Positions 29,301 to 36,498 of a stretch of DNA of 64,000 nt are shown one piece after another; position 1 is the stretch's first letter, and each line of letters starts with the position of its first letter. Made by a program: the position numbers and the translations under genes. The notes beneath the pieces are model-generated. The model ran no database searches and was not told the DNA's origin. It was given only the letters and a program-made list of their open reading frames with translations. Origin of the DNA: Variovorax sp. Root473 (lineage in GTDB: Bacteria > Pseudomonadota > Gammaproteobacteria > Burkholderiales > Burkholderiaceae_C); NCBI RefSeq assembly GCF_001426505.1, contig NZ_LMEV01000017.1, positions 908,739 to 972,738 on the forward strand, given 5' to 3'.

Positions 29301-30166
29301 TGTTCGACGCCGCCGTGCAGGCCGTGGCCGCGCAGGAAGACGAAGACGCCGAGCGCAATCCGATCCGCGCCCGCATCCTGCGCGAGGCCGCCGCGCTCGA
29401 AGCGCAGGGCGTGGCGCCCGGCGAGGCGCGCACGCAGGCCGGCTGGCGCGTGTTCGGCTCCGCACCCGGCAGCTACGGCTCGGGCCTGCAGCCGCTGTTC
29501 GACCACGGTGACTGGCACAGCGACGACGACCTGTCGAAGGCCTACGTCGGCGGCAGCGCCCATGCCTACGGCCAAGGCAGCGACGGCGTGCCCGCGGGCG
29601 ATGCGCTGGTGCGCCGGCTGCGCGCCATGAACGTCGTGCTGCAGAACCAGGACAGCCGCGAGCACGACCTGCTCGACTCCAACGACTACTACCAGTTCCA
29701 GGGCGGCATGGCCGCCGCCGTGCGCCACCTGAGCGGGCAGCAGCCGGCGATGTACCACGGCGACCACGGCAACCCGCAGGCCCCGCGCGTGCGCACGCTG
29801 AAGGAAGAAATCAGCCGCGTGGTCCGTTCGCGCGTGGTCAACCCCAAGTGGATCGACGGCGTGAAGCGCCACGGCTACAAGGGCGCCTTCGAGATGGCCG
29901 CCACGGTCGATTACCTCTTCGGCTTCGACGCCACCGCGCGCGTGGTGGGCGACCACCAGTACGCGATGGTGGCCGACGCCTACGTGCTCGACGAGGCCAC
30001 CCGCGCGTTCGTGAACGCGCACAATCCGCGCGCGCTGCAGGACATGCTCAACCGCCTGCTCGAAGCCATGCAGCGCGGCCTCTGGCAGTCGCCCGGCGAC
30101 TACAAGAACCAATTGGAAAACCTGCTGCTCGACCACGAGCAGCAGATGGAAGGAAGCCCCCGATGA
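26354..30166 (+). CDS. cobN: cobaltochelatase subunit CobN
   Basis: CobN is the large subunit that inserts cobalt into hydrogenobyrinate a,c-diamide in the aerobic cobalamin route; it is homologous to ChlH/BchH. The product has 1270 residues, full length. Typical segments are ANYPGSEGRIGSGVGLDTP, HVGKHGNLEWLPGKSLALS, YPFIVNDPGEGAQAKRR and, near the end, NDYYQFQGGMAAAVRHL. It overlaps the following ChlI-like gene by four bases (ATGA), so the chelatase subunits are probably made together. The very long opposite-strand frame is a shadow. Confidence 0.95.
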   Translation: MHLLSTQPGRFVEDDPSVVTRLDQTPGDIVVLSSADTTLALLAAARTALAATDPGYPSLRLANLMHLRQPASLDLYVDEVLRHARVVVVDHLGAESAWAYGLQQLEKLAKRQGQQLAMFSGDLKEDEDLLARGTTARGVSRQLWQYLRSGGAGNAVQFLRAVAFHGLGHGEAPLPPRSLPQVALHVPGGVDATHTVAGIDDLRAGWHANAPVVALVFYRSHLLSGNTEAFDALAAALHAQGLNPLPVALDSLKDTLCLSALRALCIAHDVQLVLNTTAFAALGQGAADESGEPMALAGDAPVLQVIVSGGNREDWLADSQGLRPRDIAMQIALPEMDGRIVTRAVSFKGLSHRCELTQTEVVGYRPEPDRIAFVAELARRWCRLRSLRADEKRVALILANYPGSEGRIGSGVGLDTPASVLAILRAMQVEGYMLDALPADGDALMRMLQEGIANDPAQWAARPAWQSYALADYRTRLAALPEGMAAAIDAQWGPPEHDPMLRQGRFMIAGLRLGRVFVGIQPARALGPLGLADYASYHDAERVPPHSYLAFYFWLRDVFAIDAVVHVGKHGNLEWLPGKSLALSATCWPDAILGPLPNVYPFIVNDPGEGAQAKRRTQAVIVDHLMPPLTRAENHGPLQDLERQVDEYYDALLVDARRAKVLRAQILATVRAQHLVEELGMPGAEDDAVLARVDAYLCELKETQIRDGLHVFGDSPRDRLRRDTLLALARFPAGDGAGENAGLLGALAADLLPGDAFDPLDIDAAKPWQGARPALLAAVSDEAWRHQGDTRERLELLAQQLLEADACPPDLPRTAAVMGRIAHRLAPALDACGAEELRQLSRALQGRFVPPGPSGSPSRGRPDVLPTGRNFYAVDTRAIPTPTAWMLGLKSAAQLVERHLQEHGDYPVALGLSVWGTATMRTGGDDLAQAFALIGVRPKWAPGSQRVVDFEVLPTVGFGRPRIDVTLRISGFFRDAFPNAVQMFDAAVQAVAAQEDEDAERNPIRARILREAAALEAQGVAPGEARTQAGWRVFGSAPGSYGSGLQPLFDHGDWHSDDDLSKAYVGGSAHAYGQGSDGVPAGDALVRRLRAMNVVLQNQDSREHDLLDSNDYYQFQGGMAAAVRHLSGQQPAMYHGDHGNPQAPRVRTLKEEISRVVRSRVVNPKWIDGVKRHGYKGAFEMAATVDYLFGFDATARVVGDHQYAMVADAYVLDEATRAFVNAHNPRALQDMLNRLLEAMQRGLWQSPGDYKNQLENLLLDHEQQMEGSPR

Positions 30167-31221
30167 CCACAGCCGCCCCGATGCCGGTGCCGTTTCCTTT
30201 TGCCGCGATCGCCGGCCAGCCGCAGCTGCGCCAGGCGCTCTTGCTGGCCGCGGTCGATCCCGCGCTGGGCGGCGTGCTCATCGAAGGCCCGCGCGGCACC
30301 GCCAAGACCACGGCCGCGCGCGCGCTCGCCGAGCTGCTGCCCGGCGCGCCCTTCGTCACGCTGCCGCTGGGCGCGAGCCTCGAAAGCCTCGTGGGCACGC
30401 TCGACCTCGGGCAGGCGCTGGCCGGCCACGAACTGAAGTTTGCGCCGGGCCTGCTGGCGCGCGCGCATGGCGGCGTGCTGTACGTCGACGAGATCAACCT
30501 GCTGCCCGACGCGCTGATCGACTCGCTGCTCGATGCCGCCGCCAGCGGCGTCAACGTGGTGGAGCGCGACGGCATCTCGCACCGGCATGCCGCGCGCTTC
30601 GTGCTCGTGGGCACCATGAACCCGGAGGAGGGCCCGCTGCGCCCTCAGCTGCTCGACCGCTTCGGCCTGTGCGTGCGGCTGCGCAACCTGCAGGACGCGG
30701 CCGAGCGCCAGGCCATCGTGCGTGCGCGGTTGGCCTTCGATGTAGATCCGCAAGGTTTTCGCGCGGCGCATGCGCAGGAGGAGAGCGAACTCGCGGCCGC
30801 GCTGGTGCGGGCGCGAGAGCGCGCATCGGATCGTGCGGCGCTGCCTTATGGCGATGCGGTGCACGAAGCCGTCGGCGCACTGTGCATCGCGGCCGGCGTG
30901 GACGGCCTGCGCGCCGACCTCGTGATGCTGCGCTCGGCGCGTGCGCTCGCGGCGTGGGAAGGCGCGGCATCGATCACCGACGACCACGTGCAGCGCGTCG
31001 CCGAGGCGGTGCTGCTGCACCGGCGCCACCCGGCGGCTGATGCGGCGGTGGCGCCTCCCATGGTGTCCCCCGCACCGCACCGCAACCCGGGCGATGCGCC
31101 CGCACGCGATGTCAGCGACAGCGGCTGGGGCGCGATGCCGCCCGAGCCCGTCGGCATCGAGCGCGTGAAGCCGCTGCGCCCGCTGATTTCCGCGTCCCAG
31201 GCCCCCTCAAAAAAAGCCTGA
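30163..31221 (+). CDS. ChlI/BchI-like AAA ATPase subunit of metal chelatase
   Basis: The product has 352 residues. The AAA+ core has Walker A GPRGTAKTT near residues 42-50, Walker B VLYVDEINLL, sensor-1-like GTMNPEEGPLRPQLLDRFGL, and the family's arginine finger region. These are the features of magnesium-chelatase subunit I. Paired with CobN and the vWA protein next door, it should act as the ATPase of a cobaltochelatase in place of CobS. The C-terminal 60 residues are Pro/Ala-rich and unlike ChlI. Confidence 0.88.
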   Translation: MTTAAPMPVPFPFAAIAGQPQLRQALLLAAVDPALGGVLIEGPRGTAKTTAARALAELLPGAPFVTLPLGASLESLVGTLDLGQALAGHELKFAPGLLARAHGGVLYVDEINLLPDALIDSLLDAAASGVNVVERDGISHRHAARFVLVGTMNPEEGPLRPQLLDRFGLCVRLRNLQDAAERQAIVRARLAFDVDPQGFRAAHAQEESELAAALVRARERASDRAALPYGDAVHEAVGALCIAAGVDGLRADLVMLRSARALAAWEGAASITDDHVQRVAEAVLLHRRHPAADAAVAPPMVSPAPHRNPGDAPARDVSDSGWGAMPPEPVGIERVKPLRPLISASQAPSKKA

Positions 31222-31304
31222 GCCTCCGGGACGCCGTACCCGCTGGCGCACGCCAGGGTGACCGGAGGCAGGGCACGCAACGGGACGCATGGCATGGCGC
31301 CGCC

Positions 31305-31859
31305 GTGCCCGGCTCCGCCTTCGACTGGCCGCGCACGCTCGTCGCGCGCGGCGCGGATCGATTGAGCGCCGCGCACCTGCGCCAGCGGCCGCAGGAGTCG
31401 CGCAGCGGTACGCTGCATTGCTTCCTGCTCGACTGCTCGGCCTCGATGCGCCACGACGGCCAGCTCGCGCGCGCAAAGGGCCAGCTGCTCGCGCTGATGC
31501 AGGAGGCCTACCAGCGGCGCGACCACGTGGCGCTGCTGTGCTTTGCCGGCGACGTGGTCGAACTGCGCCTGCCGCCGCGCCGCGCGAGCGCCTGGAACGA
31601 CGACTGGATCGCACCCATCGGGGCCGGTGGCGGCACGCCGTTGGCACTCGGCGTGCAGCGCGCGCAGCAACTGCTGGCCAAGCACGAGACCCGCCAGCGC
31701 TGGCTCTGGCTGCTGACCGATGGCCGCAGCAACGAAAGCCCCGCGCGCCCGGCCGCGGCGGACGTCGTCTGCGTGATGGACTTCGAGCGCGCCCGCACGC
31801 CGCTGCACCGGGCGCAGCAGTTGGCCGCGCAGTGGGAGGCGCGCTACCTCAGCGCCTGA
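31305..31859 (+). CDS. ChlD-like von Willebrand A domain protein of the chelatase
   Basis: The product has 184 residues from a GTG start, with no ATG available in frame. Residues about 35-180 are a vWA domain with a complete MIDAS: DCSAS at 43-47, the Thr of GAGGGTPLA, and the Asp of LLTDGRS. It corresponds to the C-terminal integrin-like part of ChlD without the AAA part. With CobN and the ChlI-like ATPase it would replace CobT. An 83-bp gap separates it from the ATPase gene, more than elsewhere in the operon. Confidence 0.82.
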   Translation: MPGSAFDWPRTLVARGADRLSAAHLRQRPQESRSGTLHCFLLDCSASMRHDGQLARAKGQLLALMQEAYQRRDHVALLCFAGDVVELRLPPRRASAWNDDWIAPIGAGGGTPLALGVQRAQQLLAKHETRQRWLWLLTDGRSNESPARPAAADVVCVMDFERARTPLHRAQQLAAQWEARYLSA

Positions 31860-31948
31860 GCCGCACCAGGTCGCGTGCGCATTCTTGGAACGACTTCAGC
31901 CTGAAGGGCTGAAGGCCGGTTCAGTGGGGAGTTCAGGTACCGTACGGC

Positions 31949-32290
31949 ATGCGTTCGAAACCCTGTCTTCTCGCCCTTGCATTGACCCTGGCCATGCCCG
32001 CCGCCTTGGCCCAGACCGGGCCGTCCGTCCAGCCGTTGACCGCCGAAGATTGCAAGGCGCAGGAAGCGGTGCTGGAGCGCGACATGGCACTGGCCCGCTC
32101 CCGCGGCCAGATGCTGCGCCGGCGCGAGCTGGCCGACACCCTGGGCGCGCTGCAGCTGCGCTGCCAGGCGCTGGCGCCGCTGAGCCGCGAAGCGCGCATC
32201 GAAAAGCTGGAGCAGGAGATCCGCACGCTGCGCACCGAGCTCGAACGCGCGGAGGCACGACTGCGCAGCGTGAAGAGCGAGTCGCCCTGA
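31949..32290 (+). CDS. DUF1090-like periplasmic coiled-coil protein
   Basis: The product has 113 residues with a signal peptide cleaved near AALAQ. Two Cys residues (DCKAQE and LRCQAL) flank a helical stretch, and the last 40 residues are a charged coiled coil (REARIEKLEQEIRTLRTELE). This layout resembles the DUF1090/YqjC family of small periplasmic proteins, whose role is unknown. It stands alone after the cobalamin locus, 89 bp downstream of the vWA gene, and is convergent with the SET gene. Confidence 0.7.
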   Translation: MRSKPCLLALALTLAMPAALAQTGPSVQPLTAEDCKAQEAVLERDMALARSRGQMLRRRELADTLGALQLRCQALAPLSREARIEKLEQEIRTLRTELERAEARLRSVKSESP

Positions 32291-32311
32291 GTCTGGGCAA
32301 CTGCGGCCATG

Positions 32312-32866
32312 TCACCAGGGCAGTTCGCCGATCGGCCTGCGCGGGTCTGAAACAGCGGGCACCACTTCAGCCGCGGTGGCCGGCCCGTCTTTCTCTGCCA
32401 CAGCCTCGACCGGCGCCAGCATGGTCCCGCGGCAGTTCGGCGAGCCGCAATGGCAGGGGTACTTCGATGGCGGCGAGCCGTCGTCCGCCGTGAGCGAGTA
32501 GTCGATGAAGAGTTCGTCACCGGCCTCGACCGCTTCCATCGTCTGGAACCGCAGCACCATCTCGCCGGCCTCGTCGTATTCCTCGACCGCTTCGCAGTTC
32601 GGCTCGCAGGAATGGTTCAGGTGGCGCGTGGCGTTGCCGCCCTTGGCACCGTCGATGGTCTCGCCGGTTGTCAGCGTGAACAGGTAGGTGAGCTGGTCGT
32701 CCCAGGCCTTGGCGGCCACTTCCTGCTGGGTGTAGCGGCGGCCTTCGTACAGGCCCAGGAAAGCTTCGGCCGGCAGGTCGCGCGTGGCGAAGGCGCCCAG
32801 GCCGTGCACGCCGCTGGGGCCCACGCGGATGAACGGGGTGGACGAGGTTCGCTTGTTGGGCTTCAT
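32312..32866 (-). CDS. SET-domain protein (lysine methyltransferase-like)
   Basis: The product has 184 residues. The SET signature is intact: GVHGLGAFATRDL near residue 19, the NHSCEPNCE motif, ELFIDYS, and a post-SET zinc-binding CHCGSPNCRG. These give the S-adenosylmethionine pocket and catalytic Tyr expected of protein-lysine methyltransferases. Bacterial SET proteins of this small size have been linked to methylation of ribosomal or DNA-binding proteins, but the target here is unknown. The start overlaps the stop of the GNAT gene (ATGA), so it is the last gene of a four-gene minus-strand group. Confidence 0.86.
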   Translation of the reverse strand: MKPNKRTSSTPFIRVGPSGVHGLGAFATRDLPAEAFLGLYEGRRYTQQEVAAKAWDDQLTYLFTLTTGETIDGAKGGNATRHLNHSCEPNCEAVEEYDEAGEMVLRFQTMEAVEAGDELFIDYSLTADDGSPPSKYPCHCGSPNCRGTMLAPVEAVAEKDGPATAAEVVPAVSDPRRPIGELPW

Positions 32867-33723
32867 GAACGGGCGGGGCGCGAGGAGTCGGAAGAAGAAG
32901 TGGGCTGGAGTGTCGCGGTCATCTCGATCTGTCGGATGACAAGGGTGGCGCCGCGCGCGATCAGGGCGCGGTGCGCCGGGCTGCCCTGGGGCTCGTCGAC
33001 CAGCCGCCAGCGTGCGCCGGGGCGTGCCTGGGCGAGTGCGTCGAGCAATGCATGGGCAGAGACCTCATCGGGCGCGGCGGCGTCGAGCAGCGCGTGCAGC
33101 GGCAGGGCCGGTGGCAGGAGGATGGCGTAGCCGCCCGTCGCCGTGCCGAGGGCCACAGCGCCGTCGTGTGCGAGCGCGCCCTGAACGGTGGGCCACTCGC
33201 GGCGCCACGTGGGGCGCGAGATGGCGGCGCAGGCCGCGTGCGCGGCGGCGAGCGCGTCGGTGTCGGGTGTCGTCGAAGCTGTGTCGGCGCGAAGTTCGAA
33301 GCTGCCTTCGAGCACATCGAGCGTGCGGGTTTCGACGAAACCCGCCTGCCGGTACAGCTGCCGCGCCGGGTTCTGCTCGATCACTTCGAGCTGCACCTGC
33401 GTGATGCCGGCCGCGGACAGGTCGCGCAGCTGCGCCTCGATGAGCTGCCTGGCCAACCCCCGGCGGCGTTGTGCACTCGCGATGCCGAAGCCCGCGAGGT
33501 ACGCGCGCGAACCACGCCGGCCGACGAGCGAGAGGCCGCTGGCGTCGCCATCGACGACGATCACGCGCGAGAGTGCGAGCTCGGCTTCGGCGCGCCGCAC
33601 ATGCCGCTCGAACATCGCGCGGTCGAACGCGATCGGGACGAAATAGTCTTCGTAGGCGCGGTTCCAGAGGGCGGTGAGTTCGTCGGTGCCGAAGTGGACG
33701 GCGGGAACGATGTCGACGTTCAT
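32863..33723 (-). CDS. GNAT family N-acetyltransferase
   Basis: The product has 286 residues. The first 150 form a GNAT domain with the acetyl-CoA loop in SAQRRRGLARQLIEAQL and the late EQNPARQLYRQAGFVETRTL strand. The remaining 130 residues may be a degenerate second GNAT unit. I chose ATG 33723, since an upstream in-frame start at 33762 would overlap the btuF-like gene. It has a 10-bp gap to the btuF-like gene and overlaps the SET gene. The acceptor is unknown. Confidence 0.84.
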   Translation of the reverse strand: MNVDIVPAVHFGTDELTALWNRAYEDYFVPIAFDRAMFERHVRRAEAELALSRVIVVDGDASGLSLVGRRGSRAYLAGFGIASAQRRRGLARQLIEAQLRDLSAAGITQVQLEVIEQNPARQLYRQAGFVETRTLDVLEGSFELRADTASTTPDTDALAAAHAACAAISRPTWRREWPTVQGALAHDGAVALGTATGGYAILLPPALPLHALLDAAAPDEVSAHALLDALAQARPGARWRLVDEPQGSPAHRALIARGATLVIRQIEMTATLQPTSSSDSSRPARS

Positions 33724-33733
33724 GAGGAGAGGA

Positions 33734-34660
33734 TCAGTTGCGCGGCGCATCCAGCGACGCAAGGCAGTTCACGATGGCATCGGCCGCCTCGTCGAGCCGG
33801 GGGCCGGGCCGCATCATCAGGTCGAAGCGTGCCGAGGCGAAGCTGCAGACGCGTCCGCGCTGGATGGCCGACATGGCCGACCAGCCGGGCCGCGCGGCCA
33901 TGGCCGAGATTTCGCCGAGGGCCGAAACCATGAGCACGTCGGGGTTGGCGCGCACCACGAACTCGGGGTTCATCCTGGGGAAGGGGCCGAGCGAACCCGG
34001 CACCGCGTTGGCCAGGCCCAGGCGCGCCAGGGTCTCGCCGATGAAGGAGCTTTCGCTCGCGGCCGCCACGCCGCCGTGCACCTCGAAGTACACGCGCCGA
34101 CCTTGCCAGTTCAGCGGCACGCGGGCGCGCGCTGCGTTCAGTCGCGCATCGAGGGTGCGCCAGAAGGCCTCGCCCGCGCCCGGCTTGCCGGTGGCGCGGG
34201 CCACGGTTTCCATCACGCGGCGCATGTCGGCATGGGTCTTGGCGTCGAGTGCCAGCACCTTGATGCCCAGGCGCTCCAGCGCCTCGGCGGCGCGGCTGCG
34301 CGGGCGCAGCAGCACGAGGTCGGGCTTGAGCGCGACGATGCGCTCGATGTTCGCGTCGTCCATGCCGCCCACCTGCGGCAGGCCCTTCACTGCCGCCGGC
34401 CAGTTGGCGTGGCGGTCGATGCCCACGAGCCGGTCGCAAGCGTCGAGCGCGCAGACCGTCTCGGTCAGCGAGGGCATCAGCGAGACGATGCGCCTGGCGG
34501 GCGCCTGCAGTTCGAGCATCCGGCCACGGTCGTCTTCGAGGCGAATGGTGGCCGCGTGCGCCACCGGGCCCAGGCCCAGTGCCACGAAGGCCGCGGCCCG
34601 GGCGATGTGGCGGGCGGCGGTGGTGACGGGCGGGCGCTGGGGCAGGGCGTGGAAAGTCAT
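33734..34660 (-). CDS. BtuF-like periplasmic cobalamin/metal-chelate binding protein
   Basis: The product has 308 residues with a signal peptide cleaved near VAHA-AT and no lipobox. It shows the helical-backbone binding-protein pattern: RIVSLMPSLTETVCAL, LVGIDRHANWPAAVKGLPQVGGMDDANIERIVALKPDLVL (quoted only by its first ten residues, LVGIDRHANW) and a late FVVRANPDVLMVS. BtuF delivers vitamin B12 to the BtuCD ABC transporter; no permease or ATPase gene is adjacent. Proximity to the cobaltochelatase locus favours a corrinoid over a siderophore ligand. Confidence 0.8.
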   Translation of the reverse strand: MTFHALPQRPPVTTAARHIARAAAFVALGLGPVAHAATIRLEDDRGRMLELQAPARRIVSLMPSLTETVCALDACDRLVGIDRHANWPAAVKGLPQVGGMDDANIERIVALKPDLVLLRPRSRAAEALERLGIKVLALDAKTHADMRRVMETVARATGKPGAGEAFWRTLDARLNAARARVPLNWQGRRVYFEVHGGVAAASESSFIGETLARLGLANAVPGSLGPFPRMNPEFVVRANPDVLMVSALGEISAMAARPGWSAMSAIQRGRVCSFASARFDLMMRPGPRLDEAADAIVNCLASLDAPRN

Positions 34661-34681
34661 CGGGCGGGCGGAAGCAGCCCG

Positions 34682-35533
34682 CTATTGTCGCGGCGTCTGC
34701 ATCCGCAGCAGCCGCGCCGCTTCTTCCGCACGCGCGTCGTCCACCTCGCGCAGCACGTTGCTGAGATCGACCGGGCCGGTCTCACGCACGAAGGTGCCCG
34801 TGAGTTCCGTCTCCGGCCGCAGCAGGCCGCGCTCGTAGAGCTGCCAGATCTCGTCGCCATAGTGCGTCTTCAGCAGCGCGGGCGCGTACTGCCCGAAGAA
34901 GTTGCGAAGGTTCTCCACGTCGCGCAGCAGCATGCGCCTGGCGTGGTTGTTGCCCGCTGCATCCACCGCCTGCGGCAGGTCGATGATCACCGGGCCGTCT
35001 TCGGCCAGCAGCACGTTGAACTCCGACAGGTCGCCGTGCACGATGCCCGCGCAGAGCATGCGCATCACTTCTTTCAGCAGGCTGGCGTGGTGCAGCAGCG
35101 CGTCTTCGGGCGAGAAGGCCACGTCGTTCAGGCGCGGGGCGGCGTCGCCGTGGGCGTCGGTCACCAGGTCCATCAGCAGCACGCCTTCGAGGAAGTTGTG
35201 CGGCGTGGGCACGCGCACGCCGGCCGCGGCCAGGCGGTAGAGCGCATCGACCTCGGCGCTCTGCCAGATGGCCTCGGTCACCTGGCGGCCGAATTTGGTG
35301 CCCTTGGCCATGGCGCGCGCTTCGCGCGTGTTCTTGACGCGGCGGTTCTCGGTGTAGTCGACGGCCTGGCGGAAGCTGCGCTTGTCGGCTTCCTTGTAGA
35401 TCTTGGCGCAGCGCGTTTCGTCGCCGCAGCGCACGACGTAGACCATGGCTTCCTTGCCGCTCATGAGCTGGCGCACGACGCTGTCGATCAGGCCCTCGTC
35501 GACGAGGGATTGCAGTCTGGGGGGTGTCTTCAT
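34682..35533 (-). CDS. RIO1-like serine protein kinase
   Basis: The product has 283 residues. The RIO kinase core is clear: GKEAMVYVV with an ATP-binding Lys in CAKIYKE, the catalytic loop VHGDLSEFNVLL, and the metal-binding IIDLPQAVD in place of the DFG motif. Bacterial RIO proteins are putative Ser kinases of unknown target. It is first in a tight minus-strand group with the BtuF-like, GNAT and SET genes (gaps of 21 and 10 bp, then an overlap). Confidence 0.9.
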   Translation of the reverse strand: MKTPPRLQSLVDEGLIDSVVRQLMSGKEAMVYVVRCGDETRCAKIYKEADKRSFRQAVDYTENRRVKNTREARAMAKGTKFGRQVTEAIWQSAEVDALYRLAAAGVRVPTPHNFLEGVLLMDLVTDAHGDAAPRLNDVAFSPEDALLHHASLLKEVMRMLCAGIVHGDLSEFNVLLAEDGPVIIDLPQAVDAAGNNHARRMLLRDVENLRNFFGQYAPALLKTHYGDEIWQLYERGLLRPETELTGTFVRETGPVDLSNVLREVDDARAEEAARLLRMQTPRQ

Positions 35534-35682
35534 GCGTGCGCCTCCGGCACAGCCAGGGGGTGGGTCGAGAGGAAGGCCCTCAGGCTTTCCGTGCCGATCT
35601 GGTAGACCGCATCATGCCTGTGCGCTGCGAAGCCGAGCTGGCGGCGCCTGCGGCAGAATCCCCAAACCAGCAGGGAGATGCC

Positions 35683-36495
35683 ATGAATCCGAAGAAGATC
35701 TTCGACGCGGCGAGCGAAGCCGATGTCGACACGGTGCGCGCATGCATCGAGGCCGGGGCCGACATGGCCGCCGTCAACAGGCAAGGCTTCACCGCATTGC
35801 AGTGCGCCGCGATGGGCACGAACGAAGCCGAGCTCGAACCGATCCTTGCCGTGCTGCAGCTGCTGCTCGACGCCGGCAGTCCGCTCGAATACGCCGGCAG
35901 CGACAGCCGCACCGCGCTGTACCTCGCGGCCGAGTTCTCGCCGACCACGGCGCCGGTGCAACTGCTCATCGATGCGGGCGCGAACCCCGACGTGAGCGAC
36001 GGCCACGGCAACCACATCACGGAAAACGCCATGGAGGAAGAGGTCGCCGAGCTGCTGTCGCGCATCACCGGCCACGCGCTGCCCGGACCACCGCCGCCCG
36101 AGCCCGCCCCGGTGAAGATGAGCGCTGCGCAGTGGCGCGCGGCCGAAGCGCGCATTGCCCAGGTGTTTGATGCGCTGACGCAGGCGGGCCTGGTCGCGCT
36201 GCAGGACGCGGGCGACACGCAGTCTGATGGCTTCTCCGACTGCTCCGAAGCCTTCCGCGAGCGCGGCGGCAAGAAGGCCGGCGTGCACGGCTTCTGCTTC
36301 TACACGCGGCAGGACCAGAACCGCGCCAAGCGCACCAGCCAGCTCTCGCTTGCCTTCTGGGGTGCGCCCGACGGCGGCGAGTCCGACATGCAGCGCGTTG
36401 GCGAACTGGTGGTCGGCCAGTTCCGCATCGGGGGTTTCGAGGTGCGCTGGAACGGCGCGTCGTCGATGCGGCCAGAAGTCGATCTGCGCGCCTGA
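35683..36495 (+). CDS. ankyrin-repeat protein with DUF6891-like C-terminal domain
   Basis: The product has 270 residues. Residues about 1-115 hold three ankyrin repeats (VRACIEAGADMAAVNRQGFT, LQLLLDAGSPLEY, VQLLIDAGANPDVSDGHGNH). After a proline linker, residues 140-270 form a second domain with GFSDCSEAF, KAGVHGFCFYTRQD and LSLAFWGAP, which resembles a domain of unknown function seen in other bacterial proteins. It has no signal peptide. AGGGAG lies upstream of the ATG. Likely a cytosolic protein-interaction module, role unknown. Confidence 0.85.
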   Translation: MNPKKIFDAASEADVDTVRACIEAGADMAAVNRQGFTALQCAAMGTNEAELEPILAVLQLLLDAGSPLEYAGSDSRTALYLAAEFSPTTAPVQLLIDAGANPDVSDGHGNHITENAMEEEVAELLSRITGHALPGPPPPEPAPVKMSAAQWRAAEARIAQVFDALTQAGLVALQDAGDTQSDGFSDCSEAFRERGGKKAGVHGFCFYTRQDQNRAKRTSQLSLAFWGAPDGGESDMQRVGELVVGQFRIGGFEVRWNGASSMRPEVDLRA

Positions 36496-36498
36496 GCC

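Noticed and set aside
26279..30136. 1285-codon open frame on the minus strand opposite cobN
   Set aside because: It is the mirror of a GC-rich CobN gene with family motifs throughout. The opposite frame is His/Arg/Gly/Gln-rich low-complexity sequence with no motif.
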